Shown here piece after piece: positions 12,101-27,100 of a stretch of DNA of 64,000 nt. A program made the position numbers and the translations under genes. This DNA is from Pycnopodia helianthoides (Eukaryota; Echinodermata; Asteroidea; Forcipulatida; Asteriidae), in the NCBI GenBank assembly GCA_032158295.1, contig CM063248.1, positions 16,602,787 through 16,666,786 on the forward strand, written 5' to 3'. The first letter of the stretch is position 1, and the number at the start of each line of letters is the position of its first letter. Below the pieces are notes generated by a model, which was not told where the DNA came from, did no database searches, and worked only from the letters and a program-made list of their open reading frames with translations.

Positions 12101-15100
12101 TCATTAATTTATAATAAATAAGTTTCAATTCTTCGGGGACATCTGAGGGGGTAAACAAAGATAAAAACATAACTTTGAAATACAAAAATCAATGGCATTA
12201 TAGATGGCAATATTTCTCAGGATTTTGTGTACAATAATCATACAATGGCAAACACAATCACAATATCATCATAATTTCCACTGCGGTCATTTCAGTGAAA
12301 AACTAAATCCTTCAAAATTAGAATGTTGAAGACTTGAAGTCTCCACTAACCACACAGAGTGTAGTGACCAATCAATCTGGTGCACCACACTCAAGCTCTA
12401 GAATGCAGTGAGAGTGTGGGTCCCAATCACAACACATGGTCATCGATCAAGACACTTAACCATAAACGCTTCGCCCTTCGGACAGGACGGAAAGCCATGG
12501 GTTCCCTTGTGTTGTGTAATTCAAGTGACAAAAAACACAAATCCCAAAACAAACAGTATATTTATCATCAAATAGAAAAGCAAATTCTGACATGGTTGGC
12601 AGTAGATTATGCCAAGATAAATTGTACAAAACATTACAAGGATATTATAGTGTATTGAAAACAGCACAATCAGTCAATAAAATGAACAATAAAATGAGGC
12701 AAGGTTGGTCAAAGCAATACATTACAATTATTATCATTATTGTTGTTATTGTTACACAGATTTATAAGGTGCATTTCCAAAAGATCAATGCACTTTACAA
12801 TAGAAAATAGATGCAAAGTACAAGGAAGAATGCAAAATACAAATGCAAGATAAAAAGAACACACACGCAAACACCCCACAACAAAGTCATATAATACAGT
12901 AAACCTCAAGGGTGATTAAACAAGAAAAAAAGAAAAGAAAAAAAAGGGTTAGCAAGGAGAGACAAATATAGTCAATATTATTGCACCTTGTCACATTGTC
13001 AGTTTAAAAAAACTTTCAAATAAACAATTCTTGTACTGGCATTTAAGTGGGAGGCAAAGGAAGTTCAACACTATGTACACAAGACCAGTGTATTAATTTT
13101 AATATTTATTTCATTACTATTATTAAATGTAAACATTTGTTGCAAACTGCACTTTTGGGAATTTAGTAAGAATCTCTCATCCTTTCTTCATGCTTCGTAT
13201 TTTAGAATAATAATAATAATAATTACCAAATATGACGACGTCACTTGGCGTTTTCTGATGTTCCAATGCAATCTTATGAATAGCAGTGAACTGAGCCGCG
13301 ATGAGCTTAGCGTAAGCTTTGTCCAAATCCCCCCGGCGATCTGATCCCTTGAAGACTGTCTCCGCCTGCTCTGCAAATTGCTGTTGGAAACAAAAAGAGG
13401 ACACGAGTGAAACTTGCAACTGGAACCCTGTGGGATAAGAACCCAGGGAACATCCGTGTGGGGACTGTGTGAAAGTGCCACCGGTGGATTACCTAGGGTG
13501 ACCTAGGGTGACCTAGGGTGACCTAGGGTGACCTAGGGTTACCTAGGATGCCCTAGGGTGATAAAAAAACACCTCCACAGGGATAAGAGAAACAGGGTGA
13601 AAGGGGCATCTGACACAGTGTATGCAAAGCAACCTGGTGCGGTCATGCAAAGGGTTCGTCTCTCGTCTCTCAGCTGCAGCAATCACAGGGTTTCCAGCCC
13701 ATACAAGGAGAGGACCAGGACGGCCTCAAGCCAGATAGGCCCAAGACGCCCTCAAGCCAGATAGGCCCAAGACGCCCTCAAGCCAGATAGGCCCAAGACG
13801 CCCTCAAACCAGTTAGGACCAGGACACTCTCAAGCCAGATAGGCCCAAGACGCCCTCAAGCCAGTTAGGCCCAAGACGCCCTCAAGCCAGTTAGGACCAG
13901 GACACCCTCAAGCCAGATAGGCCCAAGACACCCTCAAGCCAGTTAGGCCCAAGACGCCCTCGAACCAGGACATCCTCAAGCCAGTTAGGACCAGGACATC
14001 CTCAAGCCAGTTAGGACCAGGACACCCTCAAGCCAGATAGGCCCAAGACGCCCTCAAGCCAGTTAGGCCCAAGACGCCCTCGAGCCAGTTAGGACCAGGA
14101 CACCCTCAAGCCAGTTAGGCCCAAGACGCCCTCGAGCCAGTTAGGACCAGGACACCCTCAAGCCAGTTAGGCCCAAGACGCCCTCGAACCAGGACATCCT
14201 CAAGCCAGTTAGGACCAGGACATCCTCAAGCCAGATAGGCCCAAGACGCCCTCAAGCCAGTTAGGACCAGGACATCCTCAAGCCAGTTAGGACCAGGACG
14301 CCCTCAAGCCAGTTGGGTGAACAACTCAACACAGTGAGTGGACTTTCAGTTGCTGAACTAAAAGACGCTAAGCTGCACAGGATTGGAACTAAAAAAACTC
14401 TCAACACGACCAATGTATAGGAGTGGGCGCCTTCTAGCCAGATGACAACGGCTCTTGGCGCTGTGATGATCAGATACAAGTCTGAAATCTCTCATCTCTG
14501 GGTGCAGTAATATTCAAGACACTGGACTCACCTCAAACTCCTTGACAAATGGAAGGATGCCACACTTGCTCTTCTTAGCTATTTTGGTCTCTTTGATTGA
14601 TGTTATGATGCTATCCTAGAAAAACAAAAACACAATGAAAAGAAAAGTGATCAACGGACTGTAACAATCAGATTTGATTTGTGGCCTCAAAACCATTTTG
14701 GGGGCAGGGAATAAATGTTTAGTTTAGTTAGTACAGTTTAGTTTATCACCTTTATTGCACAAATATCAAAGTATAACGTGGTGCAAAAGGGAAACCCTGA
14801 GCAGGTACGCAGCCCACTAAATGGGGACCCTAGTTCAAACATCACCCCCAAAAAAATCACAGAAACAAAGACAAAAGTAAAAAAGGCAAACACATCTATA
14901 GAACATGGAAGTATATTTACAGTAATAAATGTCATAATGATAACAATAAAATACATTTACATTGCGCCAAATCCATTCAAAGAAAATTCTCCCGGGCGCT
15001 TTACACAAATTACAAAAATTAGATATGATATAATCAATCAAATTATCAATAGAAAAGACCATTTAAAATAAATACATGGAAGCCAGAGGAAAAAAGAAAG

Positions 15101-18100
15101 AAGAAGACAAAAAGAAGAAGGAAATCAAGTAAAAGCAGTGTAAATAACGGACATGATACTTGGGCGAGGTGGGTGGGATGGAGTTTCTAACCAGGCCATG
15201 TATACTTACAATGTATTTGTCAAAGTTCCTCTTGACTTCAATCAGACAATTAGCAAGCACCATACGGAGGTAGGAGCTAGACTGCTTATGCGGAGGTGCC
15301 ATCACTTGATACCCAATCCGGACCAACATGTACACAGAGAAACTAAAGACAGAAATGCTTGGCTTTAACAGAAAACGTTAATACCGCAAAGACATCTAGG
15401 GTACTGACCCCAATTCCCCTGACTCCATCATCACAATAATATTGGTTTCGCCATTTTAGTCAGTGTCCCCATGTGTTATACAGTGTGGTGCACATTTAAG
15501 GCGACTTTTGAATTGACCCCTGTATATTGACTATACCACAAACTCTCCGTTTTACACACTAAAATACTTTTGTTCACAGATGTGCCTACACAGCTTCATA
15601 ATGCAGGGCAAGGAAGCACTCTAGTCAAACTATATAGCTGTATAATATTTATGCCTATTCCTAGTGGGGGTGTATGACGGGTCCATACTCACAAGTTGTC
15701 CATTCTCTCAGCGAATGAGATGAAGTTCTTCAGCTCTGGTTCTAGTGACTGGAAAAGGTCAGACATCACTGCCCTAGGAAGAAGAAAAAACATACAAAGG
15801 AAACTTGTTAAAAACGCCCAACAAACGAATTGTTTATTAATTTCTGTGTTTTATGCATTTATTTATAAACTCCTTTACTCCACAGGTGACCTCAATCCTC
15901 CACTTTGCTCCACTCATGTCACTTCACATCAACAAGTTTGGACTTAAAATGTTTTCTTGAATTGCTGCCTTTCCAAAAGCTTTGAGTTGCAACTTAGTTC
16001 CCGTATTAGAGACAGATTAGTTTTTGAGGGTTTTAAGGTCTTTTCGTCTGAAATTAAGGTGTGGGGGGAGGTTCTGTCAATCAACATAGATATTCTAATG
16101 GTTCGCAGGTGGGTTTTTTTTGGTCATGTTTTTGGCTCGTTTTAGGGCTCGGCTTGTAGTTCCCCTTGCATATGACATCACAAGACCCAAACAGCGCCCT
16201 CACTAAGGTCAATGAAGACCTATGATTGGCCGAAAGTTGTGCACGGCGCTACACAAGCGCACGTTTCCATTGTTTGACCTCAGCGATTGGCGGCCAATGC
16301 AAGGGGTCCATTCCTTTTGCAATTCACGGTTTTAGTTTATGATTGGAATTTTTTTTCCACATCGCAAATGGTTTCTCATTAGTCAATAGGTAATCGATTC
16401 TTACCCATTGTCTATATTTACAATAGTTTTTAAATTTTAAGTTCTTCTTTGCGACCATGCCTTGCCGATTGTATTTTCAGCTATTTTATTTTTGTATGCA
16501 TTGTTGTTGTAAATATGTTTTTGATGTCTATTCTTAATATGAAGTTAACAAGTAAATAACAATAACAATATAAATAATTAAAAACTGGTGATTGCTTCAT
16601 TACACATAATCCACTTACCTCATATCACTGTTAGGTAATATAGCCATCTTCCTGTCTCTACATGGTATCAAAAACATAATAATAATTGCAATTACTGAAA
16701 CAATATAAAGCGGTGATTCTTTCGAAGGGAATTTTGGAAGGAATTATGTAGGTTCAAAACCTTGGCTATCGTTAACCCTCCTACTATCTGACCATTCAAT
16801 ATCATCCACTGTGGTTTTGAACGATAAATACATTTGTAAGCTATGCCAGACTGCAATGCAATATATAATATCATGAAATGAATGTAATACATAGTTAACC
16901 CTCTTACTGTCTAACGATTCAATATCATCCACTGTGATTTTGAATGATGTCATGTGATGAAATACATACGCAGTACACACATGTACATAGTTAGTTCAGT
17001 GCACAGCTGTGCCATCATACACAACCTATGAGTTGAATGGTTTCAAATGGTCGGTCAAATCGCCTAACAATGTTTACAAGAGTAGGAGGGTTGACTACTT
17101 GCTTGCACCCAGCTTGGTAAACTAAGGACTAGGTTTTCCCCTTAGGTGCACCCAGTAGGTTACTTTGCTACTTCAGAAAAAAGATTCCACAATTGCTAAA
17201 GCATGAGGTCTAAAAAACTAATAGTTTCATCATAATCTCTGCATTGTGTCCATGCAATTTCTTTTAAGAAAATCTGAAAGCAAATGAAAATGGTGTAAAA
17301 CAAAAGTTTCAAAACCTCAAAATCAGAAAATGTTTTCCTAAAAATCCAAACAAAACATGGAACTATCATTTCATTTTCAACTTACTCTCTCTTATGTCTC
17401 CCCAGCATCCCTACTTCAACTGTTGCCATCAGTTCCTCCATTACAAAGTCCTATCATCATCCAATCATATCAATATATTAAATATTGTCTCACCAAAAAA
17501 AGAACCATGTTTTTTTTTTAAACAAAAGTTAAAAGAAAAGCAGCAATTTATCCGATAACAAAAAAATGATTGCATGCATTATTTCCCTGCAAACTAGGAT
17601 AAAAGGAGCCAGTTGGAAGCCATTTTTAATTTTTTTAAAGATGTTCTCCATGTCCCAGACTTGGGCATTTTTTTAACATGAAGATATTGTATATCAACAA
17701 CAAACAAAACCAAAATTCCAGTTTTAATCTGAAAGCTCACGGGTTCTCTGTGCCAATAGACCCCTTGCATTGGCCGCCATCGTCGATGACAAACAATGGA
17801 AACGTGCACGCATGAAGACCCACGTTAGCATAGCATTCAATCACAGGTGATTTGAGAAAATTCTATATTTCTGCAGACTTGCAATCAAAAGAAAACGACA
17901 GCCCATAATTGGTTGCTTTGTGTCTAACAAATTCAACACCATTTTTTAGTATTTGTGTAACATCGCTACAAACAGTTGCATCTGTTTTTGCTTTGCATTT
18001 CTGGCTTCCCATAGTTTTAGAACCTTGGTTGGCAAAAACTCTGGCTGTGGTATTGCAGAAAAATGGTCTTTTGAACACCAACAAATCACTATTGGTCGTT

Positions 18101-21100
18101 TCCATCGCTGCGATCAAAATAAGCCCAAAATGACTGTGCACAAAAATGTTTCTTTTTCACTGTTTTCTCTCAAACAAAAAGTTTCATAAAATAAAATGTT
18201 TCAAAAAGTTGGAGGTATGCTAACAATTTGTTCAAGTCCTTGAATGACCAGGGTTCAATGACACGGCAATGCTCAACAAGGAATTCTGCGCTTATGCCCT
18301 GCTGCGACTCATAGAAATATGCATGTTACCGGGCGCGGCAGAGCGCAGAATTGTTTGGTCAGCAGAGCTATGAAATTGGGGCCAGCTTTGATTGTATCCA
18401 AAGGAACTAATGCAAGCACACATTTTCTACTTCCAGCCAGCACTTTGTTTTTCTACCATGTTGAGCTTGTCTGTACTTAGCCTGTTATTTTTATAGGCCG
18501 CGTCAGGAGCCATTTGCTTTTAAATATACTTACCATCACTTTGAACATCATTTTATTAAAATTCAAATACAGAAATGACCGTATGAAGAAGTTATCAGGA
18601 AGTGTAAGGAGGAAAAACCTAGGACAATGAGGTAGTTAAAAACCAAATTCCCACAAATTATGTGCACTGGTTAATCGAAAGAATCAATAAATAAATCCTG
18701 ATGATGACTGCACATAAAAGCCAAGAGAAATATAAAAATAAATAGATAAATATGTCAACATAAGTTATTGGGAGTAACTCATTTACCGTTGTCAGCTCAT
18801 ATTGAATGTCTACTGTTCAAAAGATGAACGGATAGATTTGAATGGGTTCATGATCTTTGGAACACCATTCTTGCCGCCCCTAATAATTTCCCCTCAACTT
18901 GAAACTTGATCAGTCCATGGACATTCCTCTGAATCCACTAAGATGTGTTTAAAACTAAACCTGTGGACTCAGAAGAGACCTGAAACATGTAGTGTTACTA
19001 GACCTCATACATATTCATGAGCGAGAGCCGACAATCTCACTGGTCCATTAGCCATCACATCCCAGATGCTATTTTTGCAAGCGCATGCAGCAGTATTTAC
19101 GCACAGGGTAAATAAGCATGCATAGTAGACTGTCACATGTGCAACAATCTATACATCATGCCCTTTACAAAGCAATCGTACAACTATCGCAATCCATGTT
19201 TTTCCAAGCTCAATAATGCCGAACTGAAGAAGTAGGAGGTATAGTAAAACAAATATAACATGATTTATTTCAGGTGGACTTTTGATATTTGATATTATTG
19301 GAAGTTGACAAACTAGTTCCTGAGGTATTGGAAGTTGACAAACTATTCCTGAGTATTGAAATGACAACTAGTTCCTGAGGTATTGGAAGTTGACAAACCA
19401 GTTCTCCTCAGGGAGCTAATATCAACTGTCAACCCTCAAACCATCTGTGGTCTGATTAGGCAAGTATCTAGTCCGTCAAAATCAACCCATACTTCCTGGT
19501 GGAATTGACCAGATTTGGTAATAAACTCATAAAAACCTCCACTAGTAGGAGTTACAATCAACTTCTACGCTCATCTTTTGAATTAGTAGACATACAATTG
19601 TGCTGAACAGTCACAGTGATAAAAGCAATATTTGCGTTGCACACTTAGCATGCATAGTGCAGACTCACTACTTGGTTCATGCAAATGCCTATTAAAAAAA
19701 AAAATTTCTGTTAGTGCAAAACCACCACAAACCCGATGACCTCAGCATTTCTACCACACACAACATGCATCGTAATACATTCACAGCAACACTTGGAAGT
19801 ATCTTCCAGGGATGAGATTGGATGAATGTGGAAATTCCTGAGAACGGCTTGCAGGCCCAGGTACCAGACCCAGAACCTCCCAGATGTTACAATTCGGGAG
19901 GTTTACAGACTATGTGCATCACCAGAGCTACAAAACTACAAGTTTGGGGACAAGGTGGACTATTTCTTTCTACTTTTGGCAATTGCTTTACTTCTTTCAA
20001 CATAATTTAAAGACTCGGGGAGTGTTTTAGAAACCCTGTTACCAGCAAAAATTCTGAGAAATCATATGTCTGGGCCCAATTTCATAGAGCTGCTTATGCA
20101 CAAAAATTTGCTAAGCATGACAAAATTATGCTTACCAGAATAAGGTTACCATCCAAACTACCATGTCACATGTACAATTTCTGACTGGTATCCTGCTCAT
20201 TTCTGCTAGCAGACAAGTGTTAAGCAGTATTTTCTGCTTAAGCAGCTCTATGAAATTGGGCCCAGGTCTTTATTTGAGCATGAATTCTACAGTCCTTGGC
20301 ACTACTGCCAGTTGGCCTCAAACTACAGCACTCTTAATGCAGTTACGTAAACTAAAACTTGCTGCAGCTACTGTCTACCACGCTCGCCATTTCGTGAGTC
20401 AGAATGCAGGTAAAAACACAGTGTGTGTCAACGCAGCATCGCCTAGAATGCACACTACACTGTTTAACACGCAGGAACATTGACTAAAAACCAGCAAACT
20501 CAAAACCAAACTTGATTTGGACATTGTTTCATGAATACTTTGGCAGATATCATAAGTAAAATAATAGTTAGTGAGTGACGGGTCCACATGGAAGGGAAAG
20601 AAGTGGATTAGTCAGATAGTTTTTAAAAGAAAGTTATTCACAACACATGCAGACTACTGTTTCATGCAGCAAAATAAAAGGAGACACGAAATAGCCATTG
20701 GCTGGTTTGTGCAATATTGGCAATGATCTCTGACCTTTCCACCCGGGGTACTGCCATGCTCTGCATGTCGTGGACCTGATGGTGGTGCAGTCTGATGGGA
20801 GTAACACATACAAGCGGAACAAGCAACATGTCATGTTAGAACTCCACCGAAAAAACACGACACAAACTTTCCTGGGACTTTTCCCCCCCATGCCTGAGGC
20901 TTCGACAGAGGAGTTAGGCTGGTCTCTATCTATGTATGGATTATCGGCACTGGTGACGGCATACAGGGAGCCAGACCAAGATGGCTGCAACCTCACACAG
21001 GCATGCCACAAATCAACCAAAAATGGAAAGGAACAAAAACACACCCGAATTCTCCATAGGATTTACAAAACCCTTGGTGAAAAGAAAGAACAAATCTTGC

Positions 21101-24100
21101 AAAACCTTGTATAAACTGACACAATGATGTTTTAAAAAAAGTCACGTATGTTATTTTTAGGCATAGAAATCTGCTGAAGGACATCTGCAGTTCACTCGAA
21201 AATCCCCCGTTTAAAATCCTTTTATTTGTCAATGTCAAAGGTCATTGACAAAAATTTAGAGAGGAAATGGTTATCACCCAACTCAAAATCACTAACACTC
21301 ATACATTGCCAGTAAAAAAAACCTTCCAAATGTGTTCAAATGTATTCCCCCCCCTCTTTGGATACATACAATGATACATTCAAAAACTAATTTTCTTCAA
21401 CTACGACTAACTTCTCGAGGATGGACCAATTCCTTCTCTGTTTTTTCCCCAAATAGTTACAATGAATGTGAGCAATAAAATAAATTATTGTCAGCATGTT
21501 GATGAAACACACACACACACACATGACTTCTGTATTCCAACTAGATTCAACTGTGCATGCACATTACACGCTTCACTTTACACATAAAAGTTATAAACAG
21601 TGGAGGGGCGTTTTTTTTGTTATTCATAATACCACATTGTCTGCTGAAAGCAACTTGACTTTGTCCACAACTCTGATATATTAAAATCTTGTACACTTGG
21701 TGGTATAGACATTATGCATCTGACGCCATTTGAGTAGGGCGCATGCATCTGATGCCATTTGAGTAGGGCGCCCTCGGCTAGATTGCTCATTGCCCACCCA
21801 ATGCGCCGCACGTGCACAAATGAAACAATGGAAGTCAAAACTTAAGGAGTAAAATAACTAAAAGATTTTGCATTTCTTTCATGTGGAACATTATGCTTAA
21901 CACCTCGTCAAGCAAGTCACTGTTCACTCGAGCCAAGGTCAGTTTAAATACAAAGCTTTCAATTAGCTGACGCAGACAAAGGGTACCGACCAAAACATCA
22001 AGAAATGGTAATTGCTTTGAGCTGGTCCCCAGATGACTAGTTTGGCCTAACAGTTTAAGTTAGTTTTAAGAACAATTGGCTCACCATCCTTATAGAATCG
22101 GAACCTGGAGGAATAAGAAGTTTCTATTGGCATACATGAATGAATCAGGGTTTTTACCTCTGCCTTGTCAAACCATGCAGTTCCCAGTGGCCATTTTGCT
22201 TGTTTCTGAACCACTTCACAGATTTTCATTTTTTGCTAAAAGCAATTTTCATCATTAAATTTTTTTTTTTTCCCTTTACATTTTTATCAAAAATGGCTTG
22301 TCGTGAAGCGGGCAAATATGTGAGACGCGCACATTTTTTTGTTCCGTGGCCACGCTCACTTTTTACTGAACTCGCTTTGTTTAACTAGCCAGAGGAGACA
22401 CAGGTAAGAATGACACAGCACATAGATCTTTACTGTACAGTCCTTTTTTAGTTTTTTGTTTCATGAGGTTAGCTTTGACGGATCAATGAGCACAACCACA
22501 AAGACGAGTCCGCTATTTCTCAGCCAATCAAAATCACATCAATCACGTTAATCAATACAATCATATTCATTCGGATTAGCCAAATACAATCTAACAGCTT
22601 AATTGCTCACAAACTTCTGGTTAAAAGTTGAAAAATACAATGACAATCCTTATACATTGACTGTCAATTTATAAGTGTTCTCGACGTTGAAAACTTGAAC
22701 CTTACGGTCTTTTCTTCAATCTCAAATTTGGTTAAAGTCCTGAAAAACTGTTCTTTGCCCAAACGTAGTCACTTTTCTAAAAAGGGAAAAACATCAATAT
22801 ATAAATTCCAGTACCATCAAATGTCTTTCAAAAGATATCATTATGGCATTTTTTGTGCTAAAATTTCAAAGTTTTGTGACAGGAAAGAACCTGCATTCCC
22901 CGAAAGTGCCGTGTTTTTGACAGATCTCCAGCGATAACAAACCGTGTATTTTTCTATTTCAATTTAACACTCACTTACCATGAAATCCGTGTCTGAACCG
23001 AGCCCAAAGAACTTGGCGCAGAAGTCCTGTTCCGCTTGGCACATTGGAGCGACCTCGTTTAGGATCTGGGTAAACACCTACGCAATTAAAGGGAAGGTGT
23101 ATGATTGGTAATCAATCTAAAAATAATGGCAATAAAAACTTACTCCGTTAAAAGTACAGCAACTTTCAATATTATAAAGCATTTTGAGAAATATTTCAGT
23201 TCAAAATAATGTGGATATTGAAAAAGATGTCAGTTTTTATATTTGAATCTGAGAAACGTTTCTCAGATTGTGTATTCCTATTAGGGAATATTCTTCATGC
23301 ATGGACATAGCCCAGGATAAAAGTCACTGCTGATGAAAAGGTCTGTGAAACTAGAACCCTAATTTTCAGAGGTATGTTTAAAACGATAGCATTTCCATCT
23401 TTTGATAACCCCTGGAGTAATAGATTGCAAGGAGCTTTTGCAAACAGTATCCCCAGCACTAGAGAAGACGATCAAATTGCAGGACTTCTTTAAATCTGAA
23501 GAAAACAGCAATTTGTTTTCATCAGGAAGACATAAAAGAATCTGAAATTTGTCACCCCTGGCTATTACACCACATCCCATCAACTATTCCAATTTCACCT
23601 TACCATATCAAATCGCTGACGGTCAGTCAATTCAGCCTCTGACCCCTGGAATTCCTGACCTTTACCCTTTAACACAGCCTTGGCCAGGTCACCAGTTGAC
23701 CCGTGCAGTTTCTCTTTGCCACCGAAGCCGAATTTCTTCGGGTCCAGGGTGTTTCTGGTCTTACTGATCAAGGCCTGTTTGGCATGCTCAAAGAATTCAC
23801 AGATCTCGTGGTCGTAGAGCTTGTGAAGAGACTTGGTGTAGTTCTGTGTGATCAAATGCAGCAGAAACAAATGCAGTGTTAGAATGCTAATGCCAAGGCC
23901 AATCTATTAAACCCCCCCCTCCCTAATTGAAAAACACATTATTGTTTATCCTCTAGCAATCTAGAACCCTTGCATCTGAGTGAACAATTGTGGGATAAAT
24001 GGCAAAAAATCCCACTCCGAAGTCCTACATTTCATCCTGCGTATTAAATGCAATACACACAAAGAGCATAAGGTTCTACGCCCTTTTTCCATTTTTCCGT

Positions 24101-27100
24101 GCCTATTTTGTGTTTATGGTAAAAAAAAATTCAAATGAAAATGGTTTATGTGTGAGTCACATAAAACCAATATTAAAGCATTTCGTTCATGCATTGTAGC
24201 AGAAAATAATCACTCTGGCTTTTCCATTTTCACCTCGTGAAAAAGAATAGTCCCGATTTCACCATTTGATTATATTCTGTGGCAATGCACTCAAATGCAT
24301 CCAATATTTGTACAATACTGTATTCATATGCGTCCAATATTTGTATAATATTGTATTCATATGCGTCCAATATTTGTATAATATTGTACTCATATGCATC
24401 CAATATTTGTACAATATTGTATTCATTTGCGTCCAATATTTGTATAATATTGTACTCCTATGCATCCAATATTGTACAATACACACTAAAATTCATCCAT
24501 TAAATTTGTATAATATTGTAATCATAGGCATCCGATATTTGTATAATATTGTACTCATATGCATCCAATACTTGTATAATATTATTATTAAACAGTAGCA
24601 GTGTTTTCAACCTTTGACAGTAGCTTGAAGCTGGTGTAGTCTGCCTTCTTCAGCCACTGCATCAGCTCAGGATACGGGATCAGATCTCGATGGAAAGAAT
24701 GATGCTTAGGCAGAGAGAGGCGTCCTGATTGGACACACAGGGTATCACCGGTACTACTGCCCTGTGATAGGATGGTAACAAATCATTCAACGGGATGTTA
24801 CACACGGTTATTGTTTGCGTATGACAGTCCATCACTGAGCTTCACACAGTGGTCATAACAATAATAATAGTTGCAATTTGTAGAGCGCCACTATACAGAC
24901 CTCAAAAGCATCAGTCATGCGAGACCTGTCAATTGGGGAGGGGGGAGGCAAGCTTGAATTAAAAGGGGGAACATTTATTTTTAATGTAATTGTGTACTGC
25001 ATTGACTTAACACAATGAAAGATTTACACTAGCATTATTCTTGAGCTGGGATAACGAGAACATAATTTTAACAGTATGGGTGCAATAGTTTGGGGTTAAA
25101 TTCAATTTCTGCCACCAGGGAAAAACTGAGGTGGAAATTGGGGGTCCCCCCCAGTATACATGGTATAGCACAATAAATCAGTGTAGTAAAAACAGCATAA
25201 CAATTAAACGACACTAATTAAAAACTCCATGAAAATTAAATATGAGCCATTACCCTCAATGATAGATAAACCATACCACATCATAAAGCCAGAAAGATAC
25301 ATAAATAATGCCCGCAATAATAACGCACAGTTCAAAAGGGTAAGGTTTTCAGTTTTCAGTTAAAAAAAATGTGTTGATTCTAGTCTTGAGACTGACACTT
25401 ACCTGCTGCACAAAGATGTTGTTGAGATGGATCGCCAGACGTTGGGCAAACTTCTCCTGAAGGTTTGTCAGGAGCTCTCGTTGTTCCGTCAATGCGCGCA
25501 GTTTACTCAGACCTTGTTAAGTGCAAATAACAGGAAATAAAGCTGTTTACCAGGCAAGCAGCATATGCTGTGCTTTAATGTAGAAGGAAAACGTGTACAT
25601 GCGAAAGTGTACTTCATTTTAGTTCATCCCCAGAATTGCCAGAGTGAGTATTAAAATTTTTACATGTTTATACATGAATATTGGTTTGCAGTAGTACAAT
25701 GTGTTTATTTAGTTTTCTACGAGTACAATTTAGTTCTGCTTTTGTTTCTTGCTTTTTGGGGGGTGCAAGTTTGTCCCAAACAAGACTAAAAGCCGCTCTT
25801 GTAAGGGGCTACAAGAAGAAAACAATTAAGATGAAAATAACTCAGGAGAGCTGACATTCCTCTTTAAACAAGTCTAGATTATAGGATGGAGGGAAACATG
25901 CACCAGGCAAGGAGTTCAAAAGAGATGCTCCAGCATCAGCTTGGGCTCTGTAATCAATGGAGCAGTGTGGGTTTTGCAAGATGCTTTAAACGTCCAACAG
26001 AGACCAAAGCCAGAGAGGGAGCCTAAGCCAATGCCCTGGGCATACCTCCATGCAGCTCAGCTTCCATCTTCTCCTGTAAACACAGCGTCGCTTCTGTACA
26101 ATCTAAGATGCCCTTGGGTGTGGCTATGACACTGTCCAGGAGGGCCATCTTGTGGTGATGAGGCATGTCCAGCCGGCCTATGATCGTGCGGAGTTGTTCG
26201 ATGAGCTTGGAATGGTTCTGACTCTGGATCTGTATCATGGAGTCCTTCTGTTCCATGATCTCCATGTGGACACGCACTCCCTGATAAAATCAAAGACAAC
26301 GTACAGGGTTTGTCATCAAAAGAAAACTTTATGAACAGTTTATTATTATTTGGGGTTGAAGAAAGAAAAATAAACTAGAGCGGGATTTGAACCAACGACC
26401 CCCTTTGTAGTGCAGTTTAATTTCTATTACTATTATTACTAACTGTTTGCCATGAACTCAACGTCGAACAATCTCGGAACTACAAACAGTCTAAGTACAA
26501 AAAACTCAAACCGGTGAAGTACAAAAAACTCAAACTGGTGATGGATAAATCCAGTAAATGCTTCACTATCAAAATTCAAAAATGTGTTTTCATCTCTCGA
26601 ATTGCCCAAGGTTGATGACCAGCACCTCAAACACAGTCTAAATAAAATCAGCCAGATCTGTTGCAGACATAGTTACTACATATTCTGCCGAAGGGGAAAA
26701 GATTGGTTAATCTAAGAGGGTTCAGGTAAGTAGTTGTTTGAGACGTCGCAACCAGACTTCAAACTGTGAAGTGTTTTCTGTTTTTCTTTAATTTTGCTTA
26801 GTTTAGTCTTTTGATTTGCTTGTCCTTCCCGTTTACATTATTGTTACATATTTCTGGTAATGAAACCAAAGATGCCTCATAAGTGAACTTAATCACTGTA
26901 CCTCCCAAGCCTGAGGAAACCTGTAACAAGGGTGCTTGCTATGTGAACCATAAGGACGATAAGTCTACTGTTCTAAACCCCAGTTTTGGACTGCAAGACA
27001 AAAGTTCCTGACTGTAGATTTAAAAAGCAGTACCAATGGCACACTGAACACGGAACGCTTACCTCTAGCATGCGATCATATTCATCCAGATTGGACTCTA

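Larger units (their letters stand above)
18386..22978. other. EXOC1 intron 11, remaining sequence
   Basis: Apart from the repeats listed within it, I see only AT-rich intronic sequence. Open frames at 20634-21114 overlap on both strands and show no family motif. Confidence 0.5.

Noticed and set aside
13727..14315. CRISPR-like regular repeats
   Set aside because: Units are contiguous with no unique spacers, and this is a eukaryotic intron; it is a minisatellite.
20634..21114. 136-codon minus and 114-codon plus open frames
   Set aside because: They overlap each other, lie inside EXOC1 intron 11, show no motif and share short words with dispersed repeats.
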